A stretch of DNA of 64,000 nucleotides from Hygrophila difformis (Eukaryota; Streptophyta; Magnoliopsida; Lamiales; Acanthaceae): positions 50,992,915-51,056,914 of the forward strand of contig JAOANR010000006.1 in assembly GCA_030278955.1 (NCBI GenBank). The letters run 5' to 3'. Position 1 is the stretch's first letter. Each line of letters starts with the position of its first letter. The notes beneath the pieces were generated by a model. It was given only the letters and a program-made list of their open reading frames with translations, searched no databases and was not told the DNA's origin. Shown piece by piece: positions 42,435 to 53,306 of the stretch. The position numbers and the translations under genes were made by a program.

Positions 42435-43600
42435 GAAGAAGCTGAAGACAAAATTTTGAGATGGACTTGTTTCTAGTGGGGGTAGTATATTTGTAATAGA
42501 TTTGGTTTGAGAGATTAGGTATGGGATATGGAGTTACAGATCATTTATTATTCTTGAGGTTTGGTTTGGATCTCATCTCGTAGGAGAGCAGGCTTTGCAA
42601 CATGATTCGAATTTCATGTGCATGGTATGGATGGTATCTCAAATTGCATGTTTAGCTTATTTCTCGCTCACTATTTGCGGCAATCCACTGCTTGAAAGTC
42701 ATGCTGTCATCAATTGCAGTTTTGGCCCAATATCTCCTGTTCACCACCCTTCTGTTTCTTCACTCCTTCCACCACCCTGCTTTCTTTCGACGCATTGGAT
42801 TTAATTACTCTAGCAGGGGAGATGTGTGTTAGTAGCAAAGTCAAGGTATGTCATTAGGATGTATTACAAGGGAGCATTTTCCTTTTACTTGAGAGGGCAA
42901 AGATGCTCATGGCAACTTGGGCCAGACCGATCGGCTTGAGGATTTTACTTGAACAAAGTGGTATGGCTCGGAAGAGACCTCGGCTGCACTGGGTAAGGAT
43001 GATGTGCACCGGGGAATCTACCTCAATATAGGTAGACACATGCGGATCTTTGATAACAGTCTGTTTAACATTCAATAGTTAGTACCTACGCGCTGCTGCC
43101 GTGAGGAGAGGATTGTTTGCTGTCATGAGGTAGAATATATTTTGTTGTAAGCTAGCTGGAAATGTATTTCTGCATTGTTGGATATGCTGTACTTTCAAAA
43201 TTGAAATTGAATGAACTAAATTGTTCCCTCAAAAAAAAAAAATCTAATTTAAAATTAAAAGTAATTTTGAAAAAATTAAAATATTTTATATTCCTTTTTA
43301 AAAAATTAGCTTTAAACTAATATAGAAAGTAATATTTTTTTGTGGAACTATAAAAAGTAATATAAATAACCTAATAGATATGTACCGACCAAAAATTTTT
43401 TTTTAGTTTAATTTAGTTAGCATCAAGTCAATTTCATAATTCTTTAGTAGTATTTTACAAAAATAATGTAAAAAATTAAATTATATATTATCAAATTAAC
43501 GTTATATGATTTATAATAACATCTAACCAAAAAACATTAATACAATCATTATGTTATTTAACTTTCATAGCAAACTTAAAAAATATAAAAAAAATAAAAA

Positions 43601-43760
43601 AATAGCTTGGCCCGCAAGCTGACCCGCACCCGCCGCGTGCTTGCCCTAGCGACGACAGGTTTAGACTGGCTTCCAAATGAGCATCTATTTGTTCAACCCA
43701 ACACAACAGGGAAGGTGGGGGTGGGCTGGTTAACGGGCCCAGCCAATTTTGACATCTTTA
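43601..43760. mobile_element. GC-rich hAT-type end (right of LINE)
   Basis: GGCCCGCAAGCTGACCCGCA and GTTAACGGGCCCAGCC precede TTTTGACATCTTTA, whose reverse complement TAAAGATGTCAAAA is a hAT-type terminus. With 34958-35040 it seems to bracket the LINE. The left terminus and the target duplication were not identified. Confidence 0.45.
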
Positions 43761-44470
43761 TGTAAAGTATGTATCCTATATTTATATGTAAGTTATTACT
43801 TAATATTAAAGGTATAATAACACTCCAAAAATAAGAGAAAAAACTAATTTGATATTCAACTATTTTTAACTTCGTTTAATTGAATAAATATAATATGAGA
43901 ATTATGAATTAATTATTAAATTTATATTTGTCACTGCACGTTTATGTTCACAATGTTATAAGATTATATTTTTCTTCTTTTTTTCTTTTCTTTTTTTCCA
44001 TCTCTATTACCATTATTCATGATTATAATTTTGCTATGTTTCTTTGCATTACTTTAAGTTCACATAAAGTCGAAGAACAACATTGATTTGGGAAAATTGG
44101 GAAAATAAATCTAATAAACCGAAAGACGAATGTACTACATGATGACATTTATAAATTAAGTAATGATTACAAATATATCTAGCAAAATGATATATTAAAA
44201 AATGCAAAATCAAATATATTACAAAAAATTTTATTGTAAATTTATAAATTAAGTAATGTAAAATTGTTATGGGCTAAATCAATCAAATAAGAAGATTATA
44301 AAAATAGCTTAACTGTCAAAGTTGCTAAACCACTTTGTCATATTTTTACTTACAAACCACTTTGTCATATATTTCTCAATAATGTAGTTAGAAAATTGGC
44401 ATAACCCAAAATTACGTAATAAAATATTTAAAAACTGAAAATATTATGTTATTTTTTTTTCCAATGTAAA
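43761..44470. other. AT-rich sequence before Helitron 3' end
   Basis: No gene. 44050-44125 resembles 28348-28430 (TTTAAGTTCAC, AACAACA, AAAATTGGGAA, AATAAA), consistent with Helitron-related DNA on both sides of the LINEs. Confidence 0.4.
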
Positions 44471-44507
44471 TTTTACTTCCCGCGCATTGCGCGGGCGGGT
44501 ATGCTAG
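44471..44507 (+). mobile_element. Helitron 3' terminus
   Basis: A perfect 8-bp stem, CCCGCGCA/TGCGCGGG with a 1-base loop (44479-44495), is followed 8 bases later by CTAG (44504-44507) and then a host T. This hairpin plus CTRR followed by T is the Helitron 3' signature. Confidence 0.78.
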
Positions 44508-45213
44508 TATACTATATTACAAAACAATTATGCATCACGTCTCCAAAACTTTAGGGGGATTAATCCCAAAAAAACAAAGAAGCGGAAAAAAAAATGTCCA
44601 ATTAAAGTTAATCCAAAAAATAGGTGGAAAAATGTAGAAACATAGAATATAGTATAGGGTTGTGGCAATAGCCAATATGGGTACAACTAATGTGCAGGCA
44701 CTGTACCATACATTTGCCGGTGGAGGGAAGATTTTTGTGATGTATACTAAAATTATGTTGGCTATGATTATTTTTGTGATGTTTATATTTTTTTAATATT
44801 TTTTAATACATCAAAAAAATGGTGGAGACATACCTTGTAGTCTGCATATGCAGCCAAGATGTGGGTCTGTACCTAAACTTAATTGAGCCAATATAGCAAA
44901 GGTCACCTAAGTGATTCATTAGTAATAGGAGTTCTCCGTTTACTTTCACCATATTTTCAATGTTTTCCTTCCCAATACACCAGTAAACTCTTTTAAATTT
45001 CACGTCCCAAATTAGTCTTTTGGCAAGTAATTTCATTAATGATAAATATACGTTACTATTTAACTATTCTAAGTAACTCTAGATAATTATTGCCGATTTT
45101 ATTTTTATTTGAAAATTAAATTAATTATCTAATTTATAGAAACAAATCAATCATATCTTTATATAGTTGTGATGGATTTTTCATAATTGTATGCCAAATA
45201 ACATGATGTATGT
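44508..45213. other. AT-rich spacer
   Basis: No gene or repeat recognised. Confidence 0.5.
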
Positions 45214-45221
45214 GTGGTATG

Positions 45222-45893
45222 TAGGGGTGAAAGTGGATATCCGCCCGATCCGACGCCGTATTCGATTATATTCGAATCCGAATTTGAAATTTTTATATCC
45301 GGCGGATACGGGACAGGATATGGGATTGCAAATATCCGCCCGTATCCGAAAAATCCGAATATAATGAGGATATTATCCGTATTTTCTATCCGAATATCCG
45401 AAAATTTATATATATTTTTATATGTATAATATAATATATTATATTAACTATAAAATAAATAAGTAATACTATATGTATAAATATAATCAAAAGCTTGAAA
45501 GCCATATGTAATTTATTAAATCAAATCATATCAATCAACTCAACTACATCATTAGGTTCTTTGCATCAAACTGTAGTATGTAACATCTTGTAGTGATGTT
45601 ATTTAGATGTTTTGAACGAAATAACTAATGATCTTGGAAAATTTAAAAATTTAGTTTAGCTTACATAGTAGTATATTCCGATTTCACTTAAAAAATTATA
45701 AAAAAATTTAATTTTAGTAATTATAAGATTATCCGAGTTAAAATCCGAATCCGTCTCGTATCCGTTTCCCGAAATATTCGAATTCGTATTTGTATCCGGC
45801 CTATTCGTATCCGATTCCATATTCGACAAAAAAATATGGGATAGGATACGGGATGAGTACTATCCGCCCGTATCCGTCCCGTTTTCACCCCTA
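45222..45893. mobile_element. Non-autonomous hAT element, copy 1
   Basis: Perfect 8-bp target duplication GTGGTATG (45214-45221, 45894-45901). Ends TAGGGGTGAAAGTGG and inverted TAGGGGTGAAAACGGGACGG, with subterminal ATCCGCCCGTATCCG words. 672 bp, no transposase. An inverted copy of the same family lies at 58534-59216. Confidence 0.92.
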
Positions 45894-45933
45894 GTGGTAT
45901 GTGAGGGATTGGGATGAATTGAGTTTAATAAGC

Positions 45934-45955
45934 CACGTGTCATCACGGACACGTG
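45934..45955 (+). promoter_or_regulatory. Paired G-box/ABRE motifs upstream of the ENODL gene
   Basis: CACGTG at 45934-45939 and 45950-45955, each followed by T and set 16 bp apart. These are binding sites for bZIP/bHLH factors in plants. They lie about 180 bp before the TATA box and only 40 bp from the hAT element. Confidence 0.6.
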
Positions 45956-46134
45956 TGAGTATGTGAGAGACCCCTAGTAGCAATAAAACACCAACTAAAC
46001 TAGGATTAAAGAAAAGGACCCCACCCCCTTATATTAATTTTTTAATGACACCCTATCGGCATAACCCACATTAAATTCTTTCCTTCAAATCTCCAATCTA
46101 ATCTCCCCCATTATTCGTATCTCTATTTCCCCCT

Positions 46135-46141
46135 TATAAAT
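46135..46141 (+). promoter_or_regulatory. TATA box of the ENODL gene
   Basis: TATAAAT in CCTTATAAATAGAATCC, about 95 bp before the ATG, followed by a pyrimidine-rich leader. Confidence 0.7.
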
Positions 46142-46230
46142 AGAATCCTAATCAACCCCTTCTCTTATTGTTTTCTTTTTCCCATTGAATGATTGATTAT
46201 TATATTGATTGATCATTCTTAGTTTCTTCC

Positions 46231-47144
46231 ATGGCCGATTATCAAAGATTTGCACTTTTCGTCCTTTATGTGGTGGCGTTGAATGGTCTTTGTTGGCGTT
46301 TTTGTAATGGATATCACTTCTCTATTTCGTGGGTGGCGAACCCTCGCGAGAGTTACAACTCTTGGGCTGGTCGGATGAGGTTCCAAGTTAACGACACCAT
46401 CGGTAAGTGTGTTTGTTTTGATGGGTTTTTGAAGTGGTGGTGGTGGTGTTTGTTTAAAAAGTGGTTTGTTTTGTTGAATTTGCAGCGTTTAGGTACGGGA
46501 ATCCGAATGATTCGGTGTTGGTGGTGAGCAAAGAAGGGTATGATAATTGCAATGGGTCGAATCCGGTGGAGCGATTGGAATACAGGAACGGATCGGCGGG
46601 TTTCCAGTTTCTCCGATCGGGGCCCTTCTTTTTTATCTCCGGGATTAACCCTAGTTGCCAGCGTGGACAGAGGCTTATCGTCGTCGTCATGGCTGTCAGG
46701 CACCGCCGCCAACTGCCGCCGCCCGCTCTCCCTCCCCAGCACCCACCGTTGATGTCTCCTTCAGGCGCGCCGTCGCCGTCTCCTTCAGGCTCACCATCGG
46801 CGTCTCCTTCAGGCTCACCGTCGGCGTCTCCTTCAGGCTCGCCGTCGATGTCTCCGTCAGGCGCACCGTCGCCTTCTCCTTCAAGCGCACCATCGGCGTC
46901 TCCTTCAGGCGCGCCGACGACTACTCCTTCAGGCGAACCGTCGCCGGGAAGTTCACCTGCACCTGGAAATAACCCGTCTCCCGGTGATGGTACGTCGCCA
47001 GCATCACAAATAACGCCGGATACATCGAGTCCAGGCGGCGGGGGTAACACATCGCCGCCGTCATCGTTAGCGGTGAAAGGCGGTCGTCCATGGATGGTTT
47101 TGGTGGTGATGTCAATTGTATTGAGTGCTATAGTTTCCGTTTAA
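46231..47144 (+). CDS. Early-nodulin-like phytocyanin (ENODL), GPI-anchored arabinogalactan type
   Basis: Exons 46231-46402 and 46486-47144 (GT..AG) give 276 residues. Residues 1-27 form a signal peptide. Residues about 28-128 are the phytocyanin fold (SWAGRMRFQVND, YGNPNDSVLVVSKEGYDNCN, GPFFFISG, CQRGQRL) with the disulfide pair Cys79/Cys115. The copper-binding His positions are not His (Asn80, Ser114), so it should not bind copper, as is usual for ENODLs. Residues about 135-250 are Pro/Ser/Ala-rich with repeated SPSGSPSA/SPSGAPSP units from an 18-24 bp repeat, the substrate for arabinogalactan O-glycosylation. The last 20 residues are hydrophobic, a GPI-anchor signal. The product is a cell-surface glycoprotein. 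The first beta strand (YHFSISW) is atypical compared with the usual VGG..GW. Confidence 0.9.
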
Positions 47145-47679
47145 ATCCATTTAATTAATTTAGGTGGCGATACATTTTGTATACTTTGATTGGATATTTG
47201 GATTGGTTTTATTTCTGTGGTTATCTGTCATATCATATATGATATGTTTTGCATTGGAATTACATTATTATTACTGGATTTATATATAGTCTATCGTAAC
47301 GTGAATGATAGGGTATTCCTATATGACATTAGACTCAAAATTAATAACTTGAAAATCTGCGCGGTAATGAAAGATGTTCAAATCCGAGATTTTGCTAAGC
47401 AATTAAAGACCCAATTCATTCAAGCCAATTGTTATTTTTTGATAAAAGTGTGTGGGAACCCAAGCTATACAAATTACCATTTGTAAGCATTATTATTCTT
47501 CTGTGCCTACACTTTCTTTAATTCAAAAATTTTATGATCATATTACATATATCAGGTCTCCAAAATAAATGTAATAATTTAATGTAATACTATTTGTTTT
47601 TTAGAAGCCGTTGGGAAAAAAGCAACAAAAGAGAAAGGAAAAAAAAAGAAGCTAAATAACGAAAGGAATAACACTAATC
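47145..47679. other. ENODL 3' flank
   Basis: Likely 3' UTR, then AT-rich DNA. TGTGGGAACCCAAGCTATAC followed by AAATTACCATTT at 47450-47482 looks like a fragment of a family-A SINE tail. Confidence 0.4.
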
Positions 47680-47684
47680 CCTAG

Positions 47685-48352
47685 TGTAAACACGTAAATT
47701 TTGTTTTACACTAAATTTTGTTCGTCAATAAAAATATGACACGTGTTTTAAATATTAATTTAATTATTTTTAGGCATTTTAAATAAATTAAATGCTTAAA
47801 GTAATTATTAATATTTATCGGACTACTTGGGTGCATCAAGTCAAATGCATTGATATTGGGCTAACGTGGATAAGTCCAAATGAAAGACCCACAAGCCTAT
47901 GATTCAATGGACACTTGAAGCAGGTCCGTCCATGGAAATCAATCAATGTGAACAAGCCCAGATGAAAGGCCCACATGCTCAATGACCCGATGGAGACGTG
48001 GGTTGGACCGGCCCACCGAAATCGGCCCATCGTCCACCATTTTTCCTCTATAAATAGAGGAGTCCGCTCACAAATTAGGGTCACCTCTGGATACCCTACT
48101 CATTCTCAAGACTCAAGCACTTGAGATCTACAACAACAAAACGCTGCAGAAATCCAAAGGAGCCATAGAGGAAGTATCAAATACACTTCAAAGTCTTCAA
48201 ATGTTGGAGGAATCAAAGGAGTTCTGGAAGTCGAACCACCAAATCGTTTGATGTTCTTATATTCTTCTATAATTCTGTAAATTGTATAAACCGTGATTGT
48301 GAATTAATAAAATTATTTGCAGTTGCTTGTCTATTAAATTTTCTGTTCTACA
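47685..48352 (+). repeat. 5' LTR of second element
   Basis: 668 bp, with TATAAATA at 48049-48056. It carries 17 bp absent from the 3' LTR (about 47704-47720), bordered by AAATTTTG repeats. Confidence 0.92.
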
Positions 48353-48373
48353 GATTTTGGCACGCCCAGTGGG
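48353..48373 (+). other. Primer-binding site of second element
   Basis: GATTTTGGCACGCCCAGTGG, sharing the TTGGCACGCCCAGTGGGA core with the element at 769-5488. Confidence 0.75.
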
Positions 48374-48399
48374 AGTCCAACAAAAGTTGAAGATCATCT

Positions 48400-49562
48400 A
48401 TGGCTCTGAAGATCGTTAAGAACGTCTCCAATAACAACCCCTCCACATCCGGTGTTACTGCTACTACCTGTGTCACCGCAAGGAATATGAAAAAGACCAT
48501 TGAAGATGTTGCGGTCATGAAGGATGTTGATCTGGTTCTTCCACAATATTCTATAGATTCAAGATCCACTTCGTCTTCTTCAAGCCTAGGGGAAGATCGG
48601 GACCATACTTCAAGTCTCCCCCATGTTGATGTGATGATGGTAGACGCAACCAATTTGGAAGAACAAATTGCCAACTTAACAAAGATGGTCGAGATGCTTG
48701 CCAAGCGCGCTGAGATTGAGACGCTCGTTTAGACAAAGTCATGCATATACTGGAAGGTTCAAGTGGAGATCGAGCCAACAATGAAGCAAAGGACATCCAC
48801 GCCGACTTGGAGACATCCCAACAAGGCGCACTGGAGAGGGAAACGGTAGATGCTGATGTCCAAACCACTCCTGAAAGCTTCATCCCCATGCACCAGTTGA
48901 AGGAATTCATCATTAGAACTCTGAAGAAAGATGTCCCAGCAAGCTCAAGAGCATCTTTGATATACTCCAAGCCATATACTACTCGAATCGATGCCGTGAA
49001 GATGCCTATCGGCTACCAACCGCCCAAGTTTCAACAATTTGACGGTAAAGGAAATCCCAAGCAGCACGTTGCCCACTTCGTAGAAACTTGCAACGACGCA
49101 GGGACATACGATGATCAACTCCTCAAGCAGTTTGTACGGTCACTCAAAGGAAATGCATTTTATTGGTACACCGACTTAGAGCATGGCAGCATCGACAGTT
49201 GGGGGCAACTTGAACAGGAGTTCCTAAACCGCTTTTACAGTACAAGGCGCACCGTTAGCATGATAGAGCTCATGAATGCGTGTCAGTCACAAGGCGAACC
49301 GGTGATCGACTTCATCAACCATTGGAAAAGTCTAAGTCTCAACTGCAAAGATCATCTATCTGAAGCATCGGCCATAGAGATGTGCATTCAAGGCATGCAT
49401 TGGGATCTCTTGTACATTCTGCAAGGAATTCGGCCTCAGACATTTGAAGAATTGGCTACTCGTGCTCATGATATGGAACTAAGCTTGGCATCAATGGAAC
49501 TTCATCAAAATGAGGAATTCGAACCAGAATCGAATGAAAACTCAACCCAAGTGCATCATTGA
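48400..49562 (+). pseudogene. gag: Broken gag (Ty3/gypsy type)
   Basis: The first frame runs 48400-48732 (110 codons, ending in a coiled-coil-like LEEQIANLTKMVEMLAKRAE) and stops at TAG. The second, shifted frame 48741-49562 carries the Gag capsid region ([54 protein letters not shown]). The register change fits a small indel near 48722. Both parts align as one protein in related elements, so this copy is defective. Confidence 0.85.
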
Positions 49563-49609
49563 AGATTCAAACAACTTCAACGAAAGAAAAAAAAAAGATC
49601 AAAAATCCC

Positions 49610-50110
49610 CGATGAAGCGCTTCAAGACGATCAAGCTCAAAGCCCATCTTGAAGGAGTCAAATCTTCAAGTCTTCAAACCTTTCAAGATGATCAAGCTCA
49701 AAGCCCATCTTGAAGCAGTCAAATTTTCAAGTTCCAAGCCTTCACGAGGATCAAGCTCAAAGCCCCTCTCGAGTCTTTCAAATCTTCAAGCCCTTCACGA
49801 GGATCAAGCTCAAAGCCCCTCTCGAAGTCCTTCATATCTTCAAATCTTCAAGCCCTTCACGAGGATCAAGCTCAAAGCCCCTCTCGAAGTCCTTCAAATC
49901 TTCAAGTCTTCAAACCTTTCAAGATGTTCAAGCTCAAAGCCCATCTTGAAGCAGTCAAATTTTCAAGTTCCAAGCCTTCACGAGGATCAAGCTCAAAGCC
50001 CCTCTCGAGTCTTTCAAATCTTCAAGCTCTTCATGAGGATCAAGCTCAAAGCCCCTCTTGAAGTTCTTCAAAATTTCATGCCTTCAACAGGAATAAGCTC
50101 AAAAGCGCCT
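49610..50110 (+). repeat. Tandem repeat, about 50-63 bp units
   Basis: About nine units with the core GATCAAGCTCAAAGCCC followed by CTCTCGA or ATCTTGA and CTTCAA-rich spacers. It sits just after the gag stop. One frame stays open across it (49649-50269) but has the repeat's low complexity. Confidence 0.85.
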
Positions 50111-51479
50111 ATTGAAGCAAGAAGTATTCCTGGAGACCAAATCATCTTTAAGGATACCGAATATTCTCCTCGAAGTTCTTCATGGTCCATGTCAAACGTA
50201 TCTTGCATGGATCATCATCAAATCAAGGCTCCTGATCCAAAACATCAAGGAAAAATGCCTAAAACATGATCCTGAAGACCAAACACATCTTCAGAAAAAG
50301 TCCGAACTCTCAACAGAAGTTGACTGGGGGCAATGGGCTACAGTTTATGCGACGAGCCATCAACATAAGACGTGGTGGACATGATCGTTGCAAAGTCTTG
50401 AAAGAAAAAATCAAGGAAATTGCTCATTGACGCACGAGCTTAAACTGCACGTTACTCTTAGCCTACAAGAGTATAAACAAAAGATAGGCAAAACAAAATG
50501 TGATGTAAAAAAAAATGCATCACGTGAACTACGATGTGGCTTGATTCCTATAAGGGATACGTAGGCAACTTGGCCAAATCCCAAGTGCAGCCGCAAATTC
50601 AAAAAACTAAATGTTTTTAAATTATCTTGGATTAACAGAATCAATGCAAGAAAGAATTAAGAAATGAAGATTGAAAAGCAAGCATTGAAGGCGAAAACAA
50701 AAATAGTCTTTATTGCCTTGAAATTTTCATTTTCATTTACACTGCGGAATGGAAGAAGTATCAACAAGAAAAACGATACAAGATTCAAGCATCCTGTCAA
50801 TCTTTAAGTTGACAATCATCTATGGGTATTCAAACAAATCTCAAATTGATGTTCGTGTCCATGCTCCACGACTTCAACATGATCTTCAAGCTAACAGTGA
50901 TGCCACTTCGAGCTAATATCCACGAAGCTGAAATAAAAGAGATTATGGTATTGAAGACATGAAAACTCTTCATACCTTTCAACAAGCTTGAAGATTTCAA
51001 AGTGGATGGTTGAATCCTTCAGAAAGGACGTCACGAAGCTATCGAAAAAAAAAAACCTGTGTTGGCTTCAGTCCAAATTTGAACTTCACTAATCATGGAT
51101 GTTAATAAGTTCATAAAACAAATGCATATCAATTTTTTTTTTGGAATTAATTTTTAAGTTCATACTTAAATTTGAGCTTGAAATTAAATTTCCACATTCT
51201 TGGAGCTTAAAGAAGATACTTGATTTATATCGTGAGATGCAAAATAATAATTCCACATCACTTTGGAAGTTGGGTGACCATCTTTGAAAGTTTTGAGAGC
51301 AATCTGCAACTATCAAAACAAATTGGGGGCAAAGCACAATGGTTTCAAAATTTGGGAATAAAATATACTAAAACAAAGTTAAGCAGTAGCCTTCAGTGTT
51401 GACTCTTCAAAAGGCAAAATGCCAAAAATCCCTGCAAGATGTTGTCTTCTCCAATTCAGTATGTGTCATTGTCTTCTCC

Positions 51480-52190
51480 AATTCAGTAAGGAAAAACGCA
51501 GCCACAACCACAGAAAGAAACGCCATCGGTGGCTCCTTGTGCAGCTCCAGCAGCCGCACAAACTGGGCGGTGGCGACCTTCTTTCTCCTAAGAGCAGCGG
51601 CATCCAGGGACAGCAGGCTCCGGGGTGGACAAACAGTGACAGCAGCGTTCAGACAACAGCAACGCAGCGGCAGCCTCCGGCGACGCAGAGCACGGCGAGC
51701 GGCCGCTTCCCCTCTCCGGTCTCCTCTGCACGAGCGACCGCAGAGCACAGCGAGCGTTCCCCTATTTTTCCTTGCAGCAGCGGTGCGGCGGGCAACAACA
51801 CTCCAGCAGCGCCTTATTCGACCAGCAGCTGCGGCGGCGGCGCCTCCTTGCGCGGGCTGTATTGTGACGCGGTGGCGACCTCCTTTGTTCGATCCGGCAT
51901 CAGCAGAGGCGGTGGCAGCATCCCGGCGGAATGAACACTCCTTTATCGGCGCCTCACCCTTCGGCAACACGCCAACACTCCGGCAAGGGGCGGCCTCCTT
52001 TCACGGAGCCCAGCGGCCCGACAGCAACATTAAAGCGGCAACGGCAGCGTGCGGCGGCCCTCTCCTTGGCTGCAGGATGGCGAGCGTCGCCTGGAGAGTG
52101 GCGTGCGAAGCAGTGGCTTCCCTTGCGCGACCTCAGCGGCTTAGGGAATGGGCATGGCGGCTTTATAGAGGATGGGAATTAAGTTTAATG
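51480..52190. repeat. GC-rich insert in second LTR element
   Basis: An abrupt GC-rich block (GGCGGTGGCGACC near 51570, GCAGCGGC words) in an AT-rich element, with long overlapping open frames on both strands, the sign of composition rather than coding. It occupies the same relative place as the GC-rich block of the first LTR element. Confidence 0.6.
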
Positions 52191-52650
52191 TGATATGGAA
52201 AGGCATTCACAAAGATATGATATGGATTTTGGACATACACAAATTCAAATTAATATTGGATGCAACATTAAAGGCTTGGTTCTGGGACTTAACTGCAAGT
52301 CTGCAAGATATGGTCTTTGGCCAATTAATTCAAATTGGTCATGGAAGAATCGTGGAAATAATTTCCGATTAGATATTGTATGATGGAAAGTTTGAAAATC
52401 TCCAAAGCATAATCAAGCCAGAATAAATGTGCACAGGAGAGGAAATTATGGAAAGCAGTGATGATTTGATGCAAATCCGTTGTAAATGGATCATGCTGCA
52501 AACAAGGAATTTCTTGCAAAATAAAGAAAAAAGAATCAACAAAAAAAAGAGGATGTTTCGAGACTTGCCAAAAAAATCAACAAAAAAATGTTTCGAGACT
52601 CGTTCACGTTTCAAATATTTTGTTACCGTCAACAAGTCTCGAGGGACATA

Positions 52651-53301
52651 TGTAAACACGTAAATTTTGTTCGTCAATAACAATATGACACATGTTTTAA
52701 ATATTAATTTAATTATTTTTAGGCATTTTAAATAAATTAAATGCTTAAAGTAATTATTAATATTTATCGGACTACTTGGGTGCATCAAGTCAAATGCATT
52801 GATATTGGGCTAACGTGGATAAGTCCAAATGAAAGACCCACAAGCCTATGATTCAATGGACACTTGAAGCATGCCAGTCCATGGAAATCAGTCAATGTGA
52901 ACAAGCCCAGATGAAAGGCCCACATGCTCAATGACCCGATGGAGACGTGGGTTGGACCGGCCCACCGAAATCGGCCCATCGTCCACCATTTTTCCTCTAT
53001 AAATAGAGGAGTCCGCTCACAAATTAGGGTCACCTCTGGATACCCTACTCATTCTCAAGACTCAAGCACTTGAGATCTACAGCAACAAAATGCTGCAGAA
53101 ATCCAAAGGAGCCATAGAGGAAGTATCAAATACACTTCAAAGTCTTCAAATGTTGGAGGAGTCAAAGGAGTTCTGGAAGTCGAACCACCAAATCGTTTGA
53201 TGTTCTTATATTCTTTTATAATTCTGTAAATTGTATAGACCGTGGTTGTGAATTAATAAAATTATTTGCAGTTGCTTGTCTATTAAATTTTCTGTTCTAC
53301 A
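52651..53301 (+). repeat. 3' LTR of second element
   Basis: 651 bp. TATA box TATAAATA at 52998-53005. Followed by the CCTAG target duplication. Confidence 0.92.
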
Positions 53302-53306
53302 CCTAG

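Larger units (their letters stand above)
35115..43242 (+). mobile_element. L1-type LINE with RRM-type ORF1 and long 3' region
   Basis: ORF1 35147-37309, ORF2 37416-41513 (amino end frameshifted), 1.7 kb of 3' sequence with an internal A-rich tract, and a terminal A12 at 43231-43242. A short possible target duplication ATCTAA (35109-35114; 43242-43247) is too short to be decisive. It lies head to head with the minus-strand LINE, about 1 kb away. Confidence 0.88.
47685..53301 (+). mobile_element. Second gag-only LTR retrotransposon
   Basis: Perfect 5-bp target duplication CCTAG (47680-47684, 53302-53306). LTRs start TGTAAACACGTAAATTTTG and end TTCTGTTCTACA. Layout: LTR, PBS, broken gag, tandem repeat block, spacer, GC-rich block, polypurine tract (GAGGGACATA), LTR. 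No pol domain is present. Roughly a dozen LTR differences make it older than the 769-5488 element. The gag type and PBS are related to that element. Confidence 0.92.

Noticed and set aside
46454..47050. 198-codon minus-strand frame with acidic Asp/Gly repeats
   Set aside because: Antisense of the ENODL Pro/Ser repeat region.
49700..50110. Possible CRISPR-like array
   Set aside because: The repeats and spacers are not regular and lie in a plant retrotransposon; no CRISPR is expected in a nuclear genome.
49649..50269. 206-codon frame after gag
   Set aside because: Spans the tandem repeat array and is low in complexity; the array unit is not a multiple of three.
51396..52193. 265-codon plus-strand and 187-codon minus-strand frames in the GC-rich insert
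   Set aside because: They overlap on opposite strands, have no family match and sit inside a defective LTR element.
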